Shown: one piece after another, positions 18,271-30,949 of the stretch
Numbering within the stretch: position 1 is the stretch's first letter
Layout: every line of letters starts with the position of its first letter
DNA from: DATFQE01 sp963738205
GTDB taxonomy: Bacteria; Actinomycetota; Thermoleophilia; Gaiellales; Gaiellaceae
DNA length: 64,000 bases
Direction: 5' to 3'
Assembly (NCBI GenBank): GCA_963738205.1
Contig: CAVTVQ010000009.1
Coordinates: 310,001 to 374,000, forward strand
Position numbers and translations under genes: made by a program
Notes under the pieces: model-generated
What the model was told of the DNA's origin: nothing
Databases searched by the model: none
Seen by the model: the letters and a program-made list of their open reading frames with translations, nothing else

Positions 18271-18864
18271 TTGCGGCGACCCGTCGCGGTCGCGATCACC
18301 GGCGGGATCGGCGCCGGGAAGAGCGAGGCGCTGGCCGCGTTCGCACGTCTCGGCGCGGCAACGGTCTCGAGCGACGAGATCGTCCATCACCTGCTGAGCA
18401 GCGACGAGGCCGTCAAGCGCGCGATCGCGGGGCGGCTGGGCGACGACGTCCTCGACGACGACGGTGCGGTCGACCGCTCGAAGGTGGCGGAGAAGGTCTT
18501 CGTCGACCGTGAGCAGCTCACCTGGCTGGAGTCGCTGCTGCATCCGCTCGTCTCGCAGGAGTACCTGACCTGGCGCGACCAGCTCGCGCAGCTGCCGAAC
18601 CCACCCGAGGTCTCCGTCACGGAGGTCCCGCTCCTGTACGAGGCGGGCTCGGCGGAGAACTTCGACGTGGTCGTCGTCATCACCGCTCCGGAGAATGTGC
18701 GGCGTGCGCGAACCCACGTCCCGCTCGAGCAGCGCAGCGGGCGGCTGATCCCCGACGACGAGAAGGTGAGACGGGCGGACTACTCCTACGTGAACGACGG
18801 GTCGAAGCAGGAGCTCGAGGCGTTCGTCTCCTCGGTGCTGGATGATCTGCGGGCCGCGAAATGA
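18271..18864 (+). CDS. coaE: Dephospho-CoA kinase
   Basis: A 197-residue kinase for the last step of coenzyme A synthesis (dephospho-CoA + ATP). P-loop GGIGAGKSEA at 11-20; SSDEIVHHLL and LHPLV follow in the CoaE order, then VPLLYEAGSAENFD and the lid segment RSGRLIPDDEK. It starts at TTG 18271, one base after the rpsA stop, and ends overlapping the next ATG (ATGA). The same window holds pantothenate genes (panB/panC), which feed this pathway. Confidence 0.93.
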   Translation: MRRPVAVAITGGIGAGKSEALAAFARLGAATVSSDEIVHHLLSSDEAVKRAIAGRLGDDVLDDDGAVDRSKVAEKVFVDREQLTWLESLLHPLVSQEYLTWRDQLAQLPNPPEVSVTEVPLLYEAGSAENFDVVVVITAPENVRRARTHVPLEQRSGRLIPDDEKVRRADYSYVNDGSKQELEAFVSSVLDDLRAAK

Positions 18865-19406
18865 GAAGGCTCCTGCCGTTGACGGTGCTACTCGGCGTGA
18901 TCGCCGGCCTGGTCCTCTACGTCCAAGCCGCCGAGCCGAGCTGGTACTACCGGCTGCGCTACCCGCTGTCGTACGAGCAGATCATCCGGGGGCACGCCGA
19001 GAACTACGGCCTCGAGCCGGCGCTCCTGGCCGCCGTCGTCTACCAGGAGTCGAAGTTCGACACGGAGGCTCGCTCCGACGCCGGCGCCGTCGGCCTGATG
19101 CAGCTGCGGCCTGACACGGCGAAGGGGATCGCAGAGCGCACGGGCGGCTCGAAGTTCCGGGTCGACGACCTGACGAACCCCGAGATCAACGTCCGCTACG
19201 GCTCCTGGTACCTGCGGCACCTGCTCGACAAGTACAACGATGAGGAGCTCGCGCTCGCGGCGTTCAACGCGGGCCAGGGTAACGTCGACAGCTGGCGCGA
19301 GCAGGGCAAGGGGATCGCGTTCGCCGAGACGCGCCACTACGTCGCCCACGTCCGGGAGCTGAAGGGGATCTACCGCGACGCGTACGCGTCAGAGCTCGGC
19401 TATTAG
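18861..19406 (+). CDS. Membrane-anchored lytic transglycosylase (SLT domain)
   Basis: 181 residues. An N-terminal signal/anchor (LLPLTVLLGVIAGLVLYVQA, 4-23) is followed by an SLT domain. The catalytic Glu lies in YQESKFDTEARS (E63), followed by GAVGLMQLRPDTA and the C-terminal half ALAAFNAGQGNVDSW. It cleaves peptidoglycan glycan strands at the cell wall, for turnover or assembly. The ATG overlaps the coaE stop. The 3' end overlaps the convergent cyclase gene by 18 bases. Confidence 0.92.
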   Translation: MRRLLPLTVLLGVIAGLVLYVQAAEPSWYYRLRYPLSYEQIIRGHAENYGLEPALLAAVVYQESKFDTEARSDAGAVGLMQLRPDTAKGIAERTGGSKFRVDDLTNPEINVRYGSWYLRHLLDKYNDEELALAAFNAGQGNVDSWREQGKGIAFAETRHYVAHVRELKGIYRDAYASELGY

Positions 19407-22400
19407 CCGCTGCACGTAGGCCACGGCGCCGACAGCGCCCTTCTCGGAGAGCAGCTCGGCCGCCCGCTCGAACGACCCGCGGGCCTCGACGCGGTGGCCG
19501 AGGATCGCGAACGCCGAGCCGAGTCCTACGTGCGCCGTCGTGCGATCGGTCGTCATGTCGGTCGAATCGATCAGGGCGACGCCCTCCCGCCCGACGGCGA
19601 TTGCGGCATCCGCCTCGCCTCGCGCGGCGAGGATTTGCGCGCGGGCGGCGCGCCACGACGCCTGGGTCGTCAGGTCGTCGGGCGCACCGATCTCCTCGCT
19701 CTCGCGCGAGAAGGGCTCGGCCTCCTCGTACCGGCCCTGCGCGCAGAGTGCGAGCGCCAGGAGCGCGCTGATCGTCGAGAGGAAGCCTCTCTCGTCGACC
19801 TTCCGCAGGCCCTTGTTCGCGATTCGCAGCTGCTCTTCGGCACGGCCGGGCTCGCCGGTGTAGAGGAGGGGATAGGCGACGGTCATGCGCGCCGACTGGC
19901 GGGACACCACCTGGCCGAGCTCTTCGAGGACGGCGCCCGCTTCGGCCACGCGGTCGAGCGTTGCCCTCGAGACGTTCTCCCGCAGGATGAGGAACGCACC
20001 CTCAATGTGCGTCACGGCGGCGGCCGTCGCACGGCTTTCGGTCTCTTCTCGGGTCAGACGGCAGAGCTGGAGCCCGTCGTCGACCGTCGTCGGTCCCCAG
20101 AGCGCGTTCCCCAGCCGCCACCAGTGGGTCTGTGCGAGCACGCGTGCATTTCCCGAGCGCTTCGCCAGCTCCACCGCGCGGTCGTAAGCCTGTCGCCCCG
20201 CGCGCGCGGTTCCGCGCCAGGTGCGGAGGATCCCGAGCAGCATGTACGCCTCCCCGAGCTCACGCTCCGCGCCACGGTCCTGCAGGAACCCAGTGAGGCG
20301 CTCCGCGTTCTGGAGCGCACCCGCCTGCGAGCCTCCCCTCATCGTCCGCAGGTGCGTGCGAAGCAGCTCCGCCCGCGCCCGCACCGCCGGGTCGGCCGCG
20401 TTGCGGTCGACGACGCCCGTGAGAGCGGCGTCGGCCTCGTCGAAGCGCCCTTGCTCTCGCATCGCGATCGAGAGGTCGCAGACCAGCTCTGCTTGACGTG
20501 GGTTCTCGCGGTCGAGGAGCGCGACCGCACGCTCGATCAGCTTCGTCGCCGCGTGGAGGTCGCCCCGACTCAGGGCGCGCTGGCCCGCCGCCGCCAGGCG
20601 CTCGGCGGCGCGCCGACCCAGGGTCGTGCCGGTCTCGTGGAGCGCTCCAAGCTCCGTTCGGTACCGGTACGCCTGTTCGAGGTGGTAGCCGACGATCTCG
20701 TCGAGCTCGCCCGTCTCGGCGCTCCAGCGCTCGTCGAGCTGGTCGGCGTAGCGCTCGTGGAGTTCGATGCGTGTCTCCTTCGGCATCGACTCGTAGGCCG
20801 CGTCGCGGATCAACAGGTGCCGGAAGCGGAAGATGTCGGCGCCCTCCGCGGTGTGAGACGGTCGCACGAGCTCCTTGCGCACCAGCGCCAGCACGCGCTC
20901 GGAGGCCGCCGATCGCTCGTCCGGCGGGGACAGCTCGCGCACCTCGGCGAGCGTGAACTCCTTGCCCACGACCGACGCGCGCTCGACCGCCGCTCGCTCC
21001 GACTGCGGAAGGCGCTCGAGCCGCGCCGCCAGGAGCGCCTGAATCGTCGGGGGCACGACCGTTTCGCCGTTCGCGCCGTCCTCGCCGGCCATCGCGAGCA
21101 TCTGCTCCACGAAGAGCGGGTTCCCCTCGGCGGCTTCGACGATGCGCCGCCTGACCGCGGACGTGAACTGACGATGGGCGAGAAGCGCGTCGATCAGCTG
21201 CTCGGATTCCTGTGCCGACAGCGACTCGAGCAGGATCGACGTCGAGTTGAGCTTCCCGCCGGCCCAGGTCGGTCGGGCGTCGAGCAACTCCGGGCGGGCG
21301 ACGGCCAGCAGAAGCAAGGGGGCTTCCCGGGACCAGTCGGCCACGTGCTCGATGAGATCGAGGAACGTCGGCTCGGCCCAATGCAGGTCGTCGAGGACGA
21401 CGACGAGCGGGCGCGCGCGGGCCAGACGCTCGAAGAGCTGCCGCGCCGCGTAGGCGATCTCCTCCGAGGCGCCGCCGGCCTCGCCCGTGAGGCGATCGTG
21501 GAGCTCGGCGGCCACCGGGGTCTCGAGGTGGCGCAGCGTCTCCAGGAGCGGCCAGTAGGTGATGCCTTCGCCGTAAGGCAGGCAGCGGCCCACGAGGATG
21601 GTGGCACCGCCTTCCGCGCGGTCGAGGAACTCGGCCACGAGCCGCGACTTGCCGATTCCGGCGGAGCCGAGGATCGTGAAGAGGTAAGGCGTCCGCTCGC
21701 GAGTCGACCGCTCGTACGCCTGCCAGAGCTGCGTGAGCTCGTTCTCGCGGCCGATCATCGGCGCGTCGAGGCGCCGTGCGAACGCCTCGGCGCCGGCCAC
21801 CACCTCGAGCAGGCGGTGCGCGTCAACGGGCTCGCTCTTGCCTTTCGCCGCCACGGGCGCGATCGCCTCGGCACGCACCGCGTCGCGGACCAGCCGGTGC
21901 GTCGGATCACCGAGCAGGATCTCGCCGGGTGCCGCCGCCTGCTCGAGCCGAGCAGCGGTGTTGACCGCATCTCCGAGCGCCAATGTCTGGCCCTCACCGG
22001 CAACGACCTCGCCGGTGTTGACGCCGGTTCGTGCTTCGATGCGGACGCCGAAGTCCCGTTCCAGCTCGTCGTTGAGGCCGGCCAGCGCGCTCCGCATGTC
22101 CGCGGCGGCGCGGACGGCCCGTAACGCGTCGTCCTCGTGCAAGGTTGGAATCCCGAAGACGGCCATGACCGCGTCGCCGATGAACTTCTCGACGGTGCCA
22201 CCGTGGCGCTCGATCGCTGCGCTCATCGCGTCGAAGTAGCGGCTCATCACGCGGCGCGTGGTCTCCGGGTCGAGCCGCTCGCCGAGCGCGGTCGACCCCG
22301 TCACGTCGGAGAACACGATCGTGACGGTCTTGCGCACCTCGCGGGCCGGCTCGGGCTGGTCGAGCGCCGCCCCACAGTTTCCGCAGAAGCGAAACCCTTC

Positions 22401-22436
22401 GGGATTCTCCTGGCCGCAGCTCGAGCAGGTCGGCAC
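19389..22436 (-). CDS. Class III adenylate/guanylate cyclase - AAA ATPase - TPR regulator
   Basis: A 1015-residue cytoplasmic protein. A zinc ribbon (CSSC at 4-7 and CGNC at 18-21) leads into a class III cyclase domain (~37-190). The cyclase has metal-binding FSDVTGSTALGERL and FIGDAVMAVFG and the transition-state segment LGDAVNTAARLEQAA, with Asn and Arg intact, so catalysis is plausible. An AAA_16-type ATPase follows (~220-480; P-loop LGSAGIGKSRLV, Walker B LVVVLDDLHWAE). Then come ~450 residues of helical repeats of TPR type (e.g. LLGILRTWRGTARAGRQAYDRA). This layout is common in actinobacteria, but ligand and output are unknown. The start is ATG 22436. It is convergent with, and slightly overlaps, the transglycosylase gene. 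Confidence 0.9.
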   Translation of the reverse strand: MPTCSSCGQENPEGFRFCGNCGAALDQPEPAREVRKTVTIVFSDVTGSTALGERLDPETTRRVMSRYFDAMSAAIERHGGTVEKFIGDAVMAVFGIPTLHEDDALRAVRAAADMRSALAGLNDELERDFGVRIEARTGVNTGEVVAGEGQTLALGDAVNTAARLEQAAAPGEILLGDPTHRLVRDAVRAEAIAPVAAKGKSEPVDAHRLLEVVAGAEAFARRLDAPMIGRENELTQLWQAYERSTRERTPYLFTILGSAGIGKSRLVAEFLDRAEGGATILVGRCLPYGEGITYWPLLETLRHLETPVAAELHDRLTGEAGGASEEIAYAARQLFERLARARPLVVVLDDLHWAEPTFLDLIEHVADWSREAPLLLLAVARPELLDARPTWAGGKLNSTSILLESLSAQESEQLIDALLAHRQFTSAVRRRIVEAAEGNPLFVEQMLAMAGEDGANGETVVPPTIQALLAARLERLPQSERAAVERASVVGKEFTLAEVRELSPPDERSAASERVLALVRKELVRPSHTAEGADIFRFRHLLIRDAAYESMPKETRIELHERYADQLDERWSAETGELDEIVGYHLEQAYRYRTELGALHETGTTLGRRAAERLAAAGQRALSRGDLHAATKLIERAVALLDRENPRQAELVCDLSIAMREQGRFDEADAALTGVVDRNAADPAVRARAELLRTHLRTMRGGSQAGALQNAERLTGFLQDRGAERELGEAYMLLGILRTWRGTARAGRQAYDRAVELAKRSGNARVLAQTHWWRLGNALWGPTTVDDGLQLCRLTREETESRATAAAVTHIEGAFLILRENVSRATLDRVAEAGAVLEELGQVVSRQSARMTVAYPLLYTGEPGRAEEQLRIANKGLRKVDERGFLSTISALLALALCAQGRYEEAEPFSRESEEIGAPDDLTTQASWRAARAQILAARGEADAAIAVGREGVALIDSTDMTTDRTTAHVGLGSAFAILGHRVEARGSFERAAELLSEKGAVGAVAYVQRLIAEL

Positions 22437-22445
22437 GAGCTGAGT

Positions 22446-22806
22446 CTAGGCCGACTCTTCCAGCTCATTCGTCTTGGCGCGGAGCGCATTGAAGCCCGCC
22501 TGCAGGAAGTCGTGGGTACGTGACCAGCTCGCCGAGCGCGCGCTGCAAACCTTCGCCGGTCGGCTGCTCGTCCTCGCCGGTCTCCGCCTCGCCCTCCACG
22601 AACGGCTGCCGCACGAAGCTCGCGACCCGCTCGCGCGACAGGGTTCGGGAGGCCTTGAAGGTGGCCGCGGACAAGGCGAAGAAGTCGAGTGCGGTCGCCG
22701 TCGGAGCCCGTCGGGCGACGGCGGCGACGGTCGCGATTCCGCCGAGAAAGGCGCGTGCAATTGCCCCGTAACTCTCGTAGGGCGGGGTGCGGGTCGGGGC
22801 TGACAT
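22446..22806 (-). pseudogene. Decayed DUF1360 membrane protein gene (internal deletion and frameshift)
   Basis: From ATG 22806 the frame encodes ESYGAIARAFLGGIATVAAV...ATFKASRTLSRERVASFVRQPFVEGE...GLQRALGELVT. These are the first two thirds of a DUF1360 protein. The family normally continues CPFCLGxW plus a second membrane segment and ends SDFLQxxY. Here, directly after GELVT, the sequence jumps to THDFLQAGFNALRAKTNELEESA in another frame, closing at TAG 22446-22448. GC-rich third positions follow the first frame before ~22520 and the second after it. So roughly 40-50 codons have been lost with a shift of frame. It could still make a truncated product. It lies just upstream of the divergent uvrB. 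Confidence 0.65.
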
Positions 22807-22812
22807 CCTGGC

Positions 22813-22818
22813 TAGGCT
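22813..22818 (+). promoter_or_regulatory. uvrB leaderless -10 box
   Basis: TAGGCT ends six bases before the uvrB GTG at 22825, with no Shine-Dalgarno in the gap. Confidence 0.4.
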
Positions 22819-22824
22819 TACTCG

Positions 22825-24834
<2,010 letters not shown>

Positions 24835-24857
24835 GCGGGGTCGCTAGCATCGCGGCC

Positions 24858-25139
24858 ATGTGCCGCAACATCAGAACACTCCACAACTTCGAGCCGCCCG
24901 CCACCGAGGACGAGGTCCGGGCCTCCGCGCTGCAGTACGTCCGCAAGATCAGCGGGTACACCAAGCCGTCGAAGGCCAACGAGGCCGCCTTCGCGCGCGC
25001 GGTGGACGCGGTCGCGTCAGCGTCGTCACGGTTGCTCGACGAGCTCACCACGGCAGCTGCGCCGCGTGACCGTGAGGTCGAGGCTGCGCGTGCCCGGGCG
25101 CGTGCCGCAGAGCGGTACGGCACCGCTTCGGCCGCCTAG
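24858..25139 (+). CDS. DUF2277 family small protein
   Basis: A 93-residue soluble protein beginning MCRNIRTLHNFEPPAT, followed by EEVRASALQYVRKISGYTKPS in the typical DUF2277 order (this sequence has EDEVRASALQ). It ends in an Arg/Ala-rich helix (AARARARAAERYGTA). The family is widespread in actinobacteria and has no established function. TAGCAT lies seven bases before the ATG, so it is likely leaderless. Confidence 0.88.
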   Translation: MCRNIRTLHNFEPPATEDEVRASALQYVRKISGYTKPSKANEAAFARAVDAVASASSRLLDELTTAAAPRDREVEAARARARAAERYGTASAA

Positions 25140-25156
25140 CGCGCTAGCGTCTCCGC

Positions 25157-25423
25157 GTGGAGGTCTTCGCGTTCCTGATCGCGATCGCGGTCACGGGCCT
25201 GGTCGTCGGGGCGCTCGCACGGTTGGCGCTCCCAGGGCCTGACCCGATGTCGATCTGGGCGACGATCGCGCTCGGCGTGGCCGGCTCGCTGGTCGGTGCG
25301 GCAATCGGTTACGCGCTGTTCGGCTCGGACACCTGGGCGTTCCCGTTTCTCGTCGGCGGGGCGACGCTCCTACTCGCCGCCTACCGCAAGTTCGTCCAGC
25401 ACCGGCCGATCGTCAGGCCGTGA
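25157..25423 (+). CDS. Small GlsB/YeaQ/YmgE-like membrane protein
   Basis: 88 residues with three hydrophobic segments (AFLIAIAVTGLVVGALARLAL, ALGVAGSLVGAAIGYALF, FPFLVGGATLLLAAY) and the family-type GALARLALPGPDP turn. These small membrane proteins are often called transglycosylase-associated, and many are stress-induced; the actual role is unclear. The GTG at 25157 follows TAGCGT by six bases. A second family member follows at once. Confidence 0.7.
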   Translation: MEVFAFLIAIAVTGLVVGALARLALPGPDPMSIWATIALGVAGSLVGAAIGYALFGSDTWAFPFLVGGATLLLAAYRKFVQHRPIVRP

Positions 25424-25479
25424 GCTTTCCCCAGCGGTAGGCGTGTTTGGCCGACCCGCGGCCGGAAACAACTTGGCCC

Positions 25480-25722
25480 ATGGGAGAAATCATCGGACTC
25501 ATCATCGTCGGCCTGATCGTCGGCGCTCTGGGCCGTCTCATCAACCCGGGGCCCGATCCAATGGGCTGGATCGTCACGATCCTGATCGGCATCGCATCCG
25601 TGCTGATCGTGGGCGTGCTCATCTCGGGCTGGCTCGGCTGGATCCTCGCCGTCATCGTGGCGGCGATCCTGGTGACGCTCGTCCAGCGCGTCCTGCCCGG
25701 CAGGGAGCCTCGGACCGTCTGA
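25480..25722 (+). CDS. GlsB/YeaQ/YmgE family membrane protein
   Basis: 80 residues starting at ATG 25480 (MGEIIGLIIVGLIVGALGRLI), with the hallmark GALGRLINPGPDPMGW loop and two further membrane segments ending in basic GREPRTV. An upstream in-frame start at 25447 would add residues not seen in the family, so I use 25480. It is a paralogue of the preceding gene, sharing the G(A)L(G/A)RLxxPGPDPM motif, so the pair looks like a local duplication. Its 3' end abuts the convergent phosphoesterase gene. Confidence 0.82.
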   Translation: MGEIIGLIIVGLIVGALGRLINPGPDPMGWIVTILIGIASVLIVGVLISGWLGWILAVIVAAILVTLVQRVLPGREPRTV

Positions 25723-25723
25723 C

Positions 25724-26542
25724 TCACGTCTCGACTGCGAGTGGCTCACGGCCGCGCCCGAAACGGCGTATGGCCGTGAGCCCCCAGTCGTCGTCGCGCC
25801 AGACGTAGGTCTGAACGCGCAGCGACGCCTCGTCGAAGTCGTAGACGTGGAGGCCGCGGGCCTCTCCGCGGCGGTGGGGCCGTGGCTGGCCGAGGCCGGG
25901 AGCGATCGAGACGGTGACCGACCGCTCGTCGCCCGCAGAAACCTCGAACTCGCGCCGCTCGCTGATCGCCGCCTGGTGGATGTGGCCGGCGAGGATCAGC
26001 TCGGCGCCCGACTCGACCAGCGAGGCGAGGACGTGGTTGCGACGCGCGACGGGCTTCTTACGGGAACGCCACGGTGCGCCCACCAGGTGGTGGTGCAGCG
26101 TGGCCACACGCAAAGCGCCCGCTGGAGCGGTCTCGAGCTGTTGGGCCATCCATTCCAGCTGCGCCGTTCGGATCCCGCCCGACTGCTGGCGCCAGGGGCG
26201 CACCGAGTTGAGGCCGACGACGAACAGGGTCTCGGAGCGGTAGACGGGCTGCGTCGTCTCCCAGTGCCGCTCGAACTCCGCGAACGTCCGCGTGAACCGG
26301 GCCGGGAAGGTGTACGGGATGTCGTGGTTTCCCGGGATCACGTGGAGTGGCAGCCCGAACCCGCGCAGGAAGTCCGCTGCGCGCTCGTGCTGCTCCGCGC
26401 GCCCCCGGTGGGTGAGGTCGCCGCTGGCCACGATCAACTCGGGAGCAAGCCGTTCGACGAGCTCGGCGAGGCTCGGCTCGATCCGAAAGGCCTCGCGGCT
26501 CCCCACGTGCAGGTCGGAGACGTGGAGGAGACGGCCAGACAC
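25724..26542 (-). CDS. Calcineurin-like metallophosphoesterase
   Basis: A 272-residue cytoplasmic phosphoesterase of the Icc/CpdA-like group. All metal motifs are present in order: HVSDLHVG (8-15), ASGDLTHRG (~39), PGNHDIPY (~71), TLHHHLVG (~148) and AGHIHQA (~184). Substrates in this group include cAMP and other phosphodiesters. A cAMP-phosphodiesterase role would complement the class III cyclase 3 kb away, but that is speculation. The start is GTG 26542, divergent from the next gene. Confidence 0.88.
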   Translation of the reverse strand: MSGRLLHVSDLHVGSREAFRIEPSLAELVERLAPELIVASGDLTHRGRAEQHERAADFLRGFGLPLHVIPGNHDIPYTFPARFTRTFAEFERHWETTQPVYRSETLFVVGLNSVRPWRQQSGGIRTAQLEWMAQQLETAPAGALRVATLHHHLVGAPWRSRKKPVARRNHVLASLVESGAELILAGHIHQAAISERREFEVSAGDERSVTVSIAPGLGQPRPHRRGEARGLHVYDFDEASLRVQTYVWRDDDWGLTAIRRFGRGREPLAVET

Positions 26543-26571
26543 AGCCGCTGGAGGCTATACACTGACTTTCG

Positions 26572-26811
26572 GTGAGCGATCAGTCGGCCGAGATCTTCGA
26601 TGATCTCTATCTGGGCCTTCGCGCGGGGGGCGCGCTCCGGAAGAAACGGCGGGGCGAGCCGCTCACGATGGAGGAAGAGGAGGCGCTCGGGCGTTGGCAG
26701 CGCCTCTCGGGCGTGCGCAAGGCGATCACGCTCGGCGCGTTCGCGGTGGGCACGTTCGGCCTCGGCTTCACCCTCGGCGGCCTGGTGTTCGGCCGCTGGC
26801 GCAAGGCCTGA
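26572..26811 (+). CDS. Hypothetical small membrane protein
   Basis: 79 residues. The acidic/basic N-terminal half (MSDQSAEIFDDLYLGLRAGG...RRGEPLTMEEEEALGRW) is followed by one hydrophobic hairpin (ITLGAFAVGTFGLGFTLGGLVFG) and a basic end. TACACT eight bases before the GTG suggests a short leader or leaderless start. No family recognised. Codon bias is normal, and it precedes the PH-domain gene on the same strand. Confidence 0.7.
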   Translation: MSDQSAEIFDDLYLGLRAGGALRKKRRGEPLTMEEEEALGRWQRLSGVRKAITLGAFAVGTFGLGFTLGGLVFGRWRKA

Positions 26812-26877
26812 GCGCGCGGCCTCCGGGCCACGCAGCGCGGGAGGAGCGCGGTTCGGCACGGCGAAGGGCGCGGCCCG

Positions 26878-27303
26878 ATGCTGTCCGACCCGGATGAACG
26901 CGTCTTTCTCGACGCCCGTCGGCACGGGATCGTGCTCGTTCGCCCGTTGACGAGGGCGCTGATCGCGGCGGTGGGCGGCGGCGCCCTGCTCGCGTTCGCT
27001 TGGCCGCTTGCGGTGGTCGGGGCGACGTTGATGGCGCTCGGCGCGCTCGTGTCGGTGCGGGCCGTGTGGCGCTGGGAGCGGACCCGCGTGGTGGTGACGA
27101 GCGAGAAGGTTTTTCTGATCCAGGGCACCTGGCGCCGCCGAGCAAAGGCCGTACGCCTGCGTGCCGTCGAGGCGGTCGAGCTCGACCAGTCGCTGCCGGG
27201 CCAGCTGCTGGGTTACGGGACGGTCGTCGTCGGGCCCCTATCGCTCGACAACGTGGCGCAGCCGAAGCGCGTGTGCAGCCTCGTCGAGCGGCTCGCCTCC
27301 TAG
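26878..27303 (+). CDS. Bacterial PH domain membrane protein (bPH2, YdbS-like)
   Basis: 141 residues: two N-terminal membrane segments (LIAAVGGGALLAFAWPLAVVGATLMALGALVSV region) followed by a PH-like domain. The domain reads TRVVVTSEKVFLIQGTWRRRAKAVRLRAVEAVELDQS...GYGTVVVGPL, as in YdbS/YdbT-type proteins. Membrane-associated; molecular role unknown. It ends 33 bp before a REP element. Confidence 0.75.
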   Translation: MLSDPDERVFLDARRHGIVLVRPLTRALIAAVGGGALLAFAWPLAVVGATLMALGALVSVRAVWRWERTRVVVTSEKVFLIQGTWRRRAKAVRLRAVEAVELDQSLPGQLLGYGTVVVGPLSLDNVAQPKRVCSLVERLAS

Positions 27304-27327
27304 CCCTTCCAGCCACGCCCCCATGAG

Positions 27328-27410
27328 CCGAGGCCAGGGGTCTGGCCCCTCGACATGGCCACTTGGGACGCGGCGAGTGTGCCGAGAGTGTGTCGGTCTT
27401 TCCACAACGT
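27328..27410. repeat. REP-like palindromic element, copy 2 (upstream of RAYT)
   Basis: Bases 27336-27360 match 552-576 exactly (core AGGGGTCTGGCCCCT followed by CGACATGGCC). The left arm is imperfect here (GAGGCC in place of GTCGAG). The following block with GTGTGCCGAGAG and TTTCCAC is similar to copy 1. The element ends within 40 bases of the transposase start, the classic RAYT-REP arrangement. Confidence 0.75.
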
Positions 27411-27446
27411 CCGGATGCAGGCGTGGCGGCGTCTACGGTCGCGTTC

Positions 27447-27929
27447 GTGCCGCGAATCCGCCGCAGCGAGTTGCCTGACGGGATCTTCCATGTCACGACT
27501 CGCGGCGTCTTTCGGCGGTTGGTCTTCGCGGACGACGCCGACCGCCTGCTCTTCCTCGCGCTCCTTGCCGTGGTCGTCGAGCGCTACGAGTGGGAGTGCC
27601 ACGCGTTCTGCCTGCTGGGTACGCACTACCACCTCGTCGTCGAGACGACGGCCGAGCGCCTCTCCGCGGGGATGCAGTACCTGAACGGCGAGTATGCACA
27701 GCTCTTCAACCGCAGGCACGACCGCGACGGGCACGTCTTCGGAGCACGATTCGCCTCCTGGGTGATCCGGGACGACGAGCATTTTGAGCGCACGATCGAG
27801 TACGTGCTGGCGAACCCGGTGCGCGCCGGCCTCGTCGACGACTGGACGGAATGGCCGTGGAGCGGAGCGCGGGGCGTCCGCTTACAAGCCGTTTCGCCAA
27901 CCGTTGCCGAACACACGTTCGGTAGCTAA
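27447..27929 (+). CDS. REP-associated tyrosine transposase (Y1/HUH, RAYT-type)
   Basis: A 160-residue HUH nuclease of the IS200-like Y1 superfamily. HVTTRGVFRRLVFADDADR forms the first strand. The HUH motif is THYHLVVET, and the catalytic Tyr is expected in LNGEYAQLFNRRH. The RAYT-typical GHVFGARFASWVI and YVLANPVRAGLV follow. The single-gene context, lack of a partner tnpB and the matching palindromes mark it as a RAYT, which binds and cleaves REP DNA, rather than a complete insertion sequence. Start GTG 27447 (MPRIRRSELPDGIFHV); TACGGT lies seven bases upstream. It ends nine bases before uvrA, so it sits between two repair genes. Confidence 0.9.
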   Translation: MPRIRRSELPDGIFHVTTRGVFRRLVFADDADRLLFLALLAVVVERYEWECHAFCLLGTHYHLVVETTAERLSAGMQYLNGEYAQLFNRRHDRDGHVFGARFASWVIRDDEHFERTIEYVLANPVRAGLVDDWTEWPWSGARGVRLQAVSPTVAEHTFGS

Positions 27930-27932
27930 ACT
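27927..27932 (+). promoter_or_regulatory. uvrA leaderless -10 box
   Basis: TAAACT overlaps the RAYT stop codon (27927-27929) and ends six bases before the uvrA ATG at 27939. Confidence 0.4.
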
Positions 27933-27938
27933 GCCTCG

Positions 27939-30779
<2,841 letters not shown>

Positions 30780-30788
30780 GGCGAAGGG

Positions 30789-30805
30789 CCGGCCCGGAGG
30801 GCCGG
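30789..30805 (+). terminator. Candidate uvrA transcript-end hairpin
   Basis: Stem CCGGCCC/GGGCCGG with a GGA loop, nine bases after the uvrA stop. No T-run follows, so it may be Rho-assisted or only a stabilising 3' hairpin. Confidence 0.4.
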
Positions 30806-30895
30806 GCACGGACATGTCTCACGGCCACGGCCACAACGGCCGCGTCCGCGGCTGCGAACCCGCATGGTTGCGTGGGCGGCCACGTCCGTAACGGC

Positions 30896-30926
30896 GATGT
30901 CAGGGGGTCAGACCCCTGGACACGAC
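30896..30926. repeat. REP-like palindrome, variant copy 3
   Basis: The core GGGGGTCAGACCCCT (30903-30917) is flanked by TGTC on the left and GGACA on the right. It is an imperfect palindrome resembling copies 1 and 2, with the centre TCAGA in place of TCTGG. It lies between the convergent ends of uvrA and the SipW-locus surface protein. The same 15-mer recurs inside a gene at 37572-37586. Confidence 0.6.
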
Positions 30927-30949
30927 TCGAAGGGACGTGGCGGCGCGGG

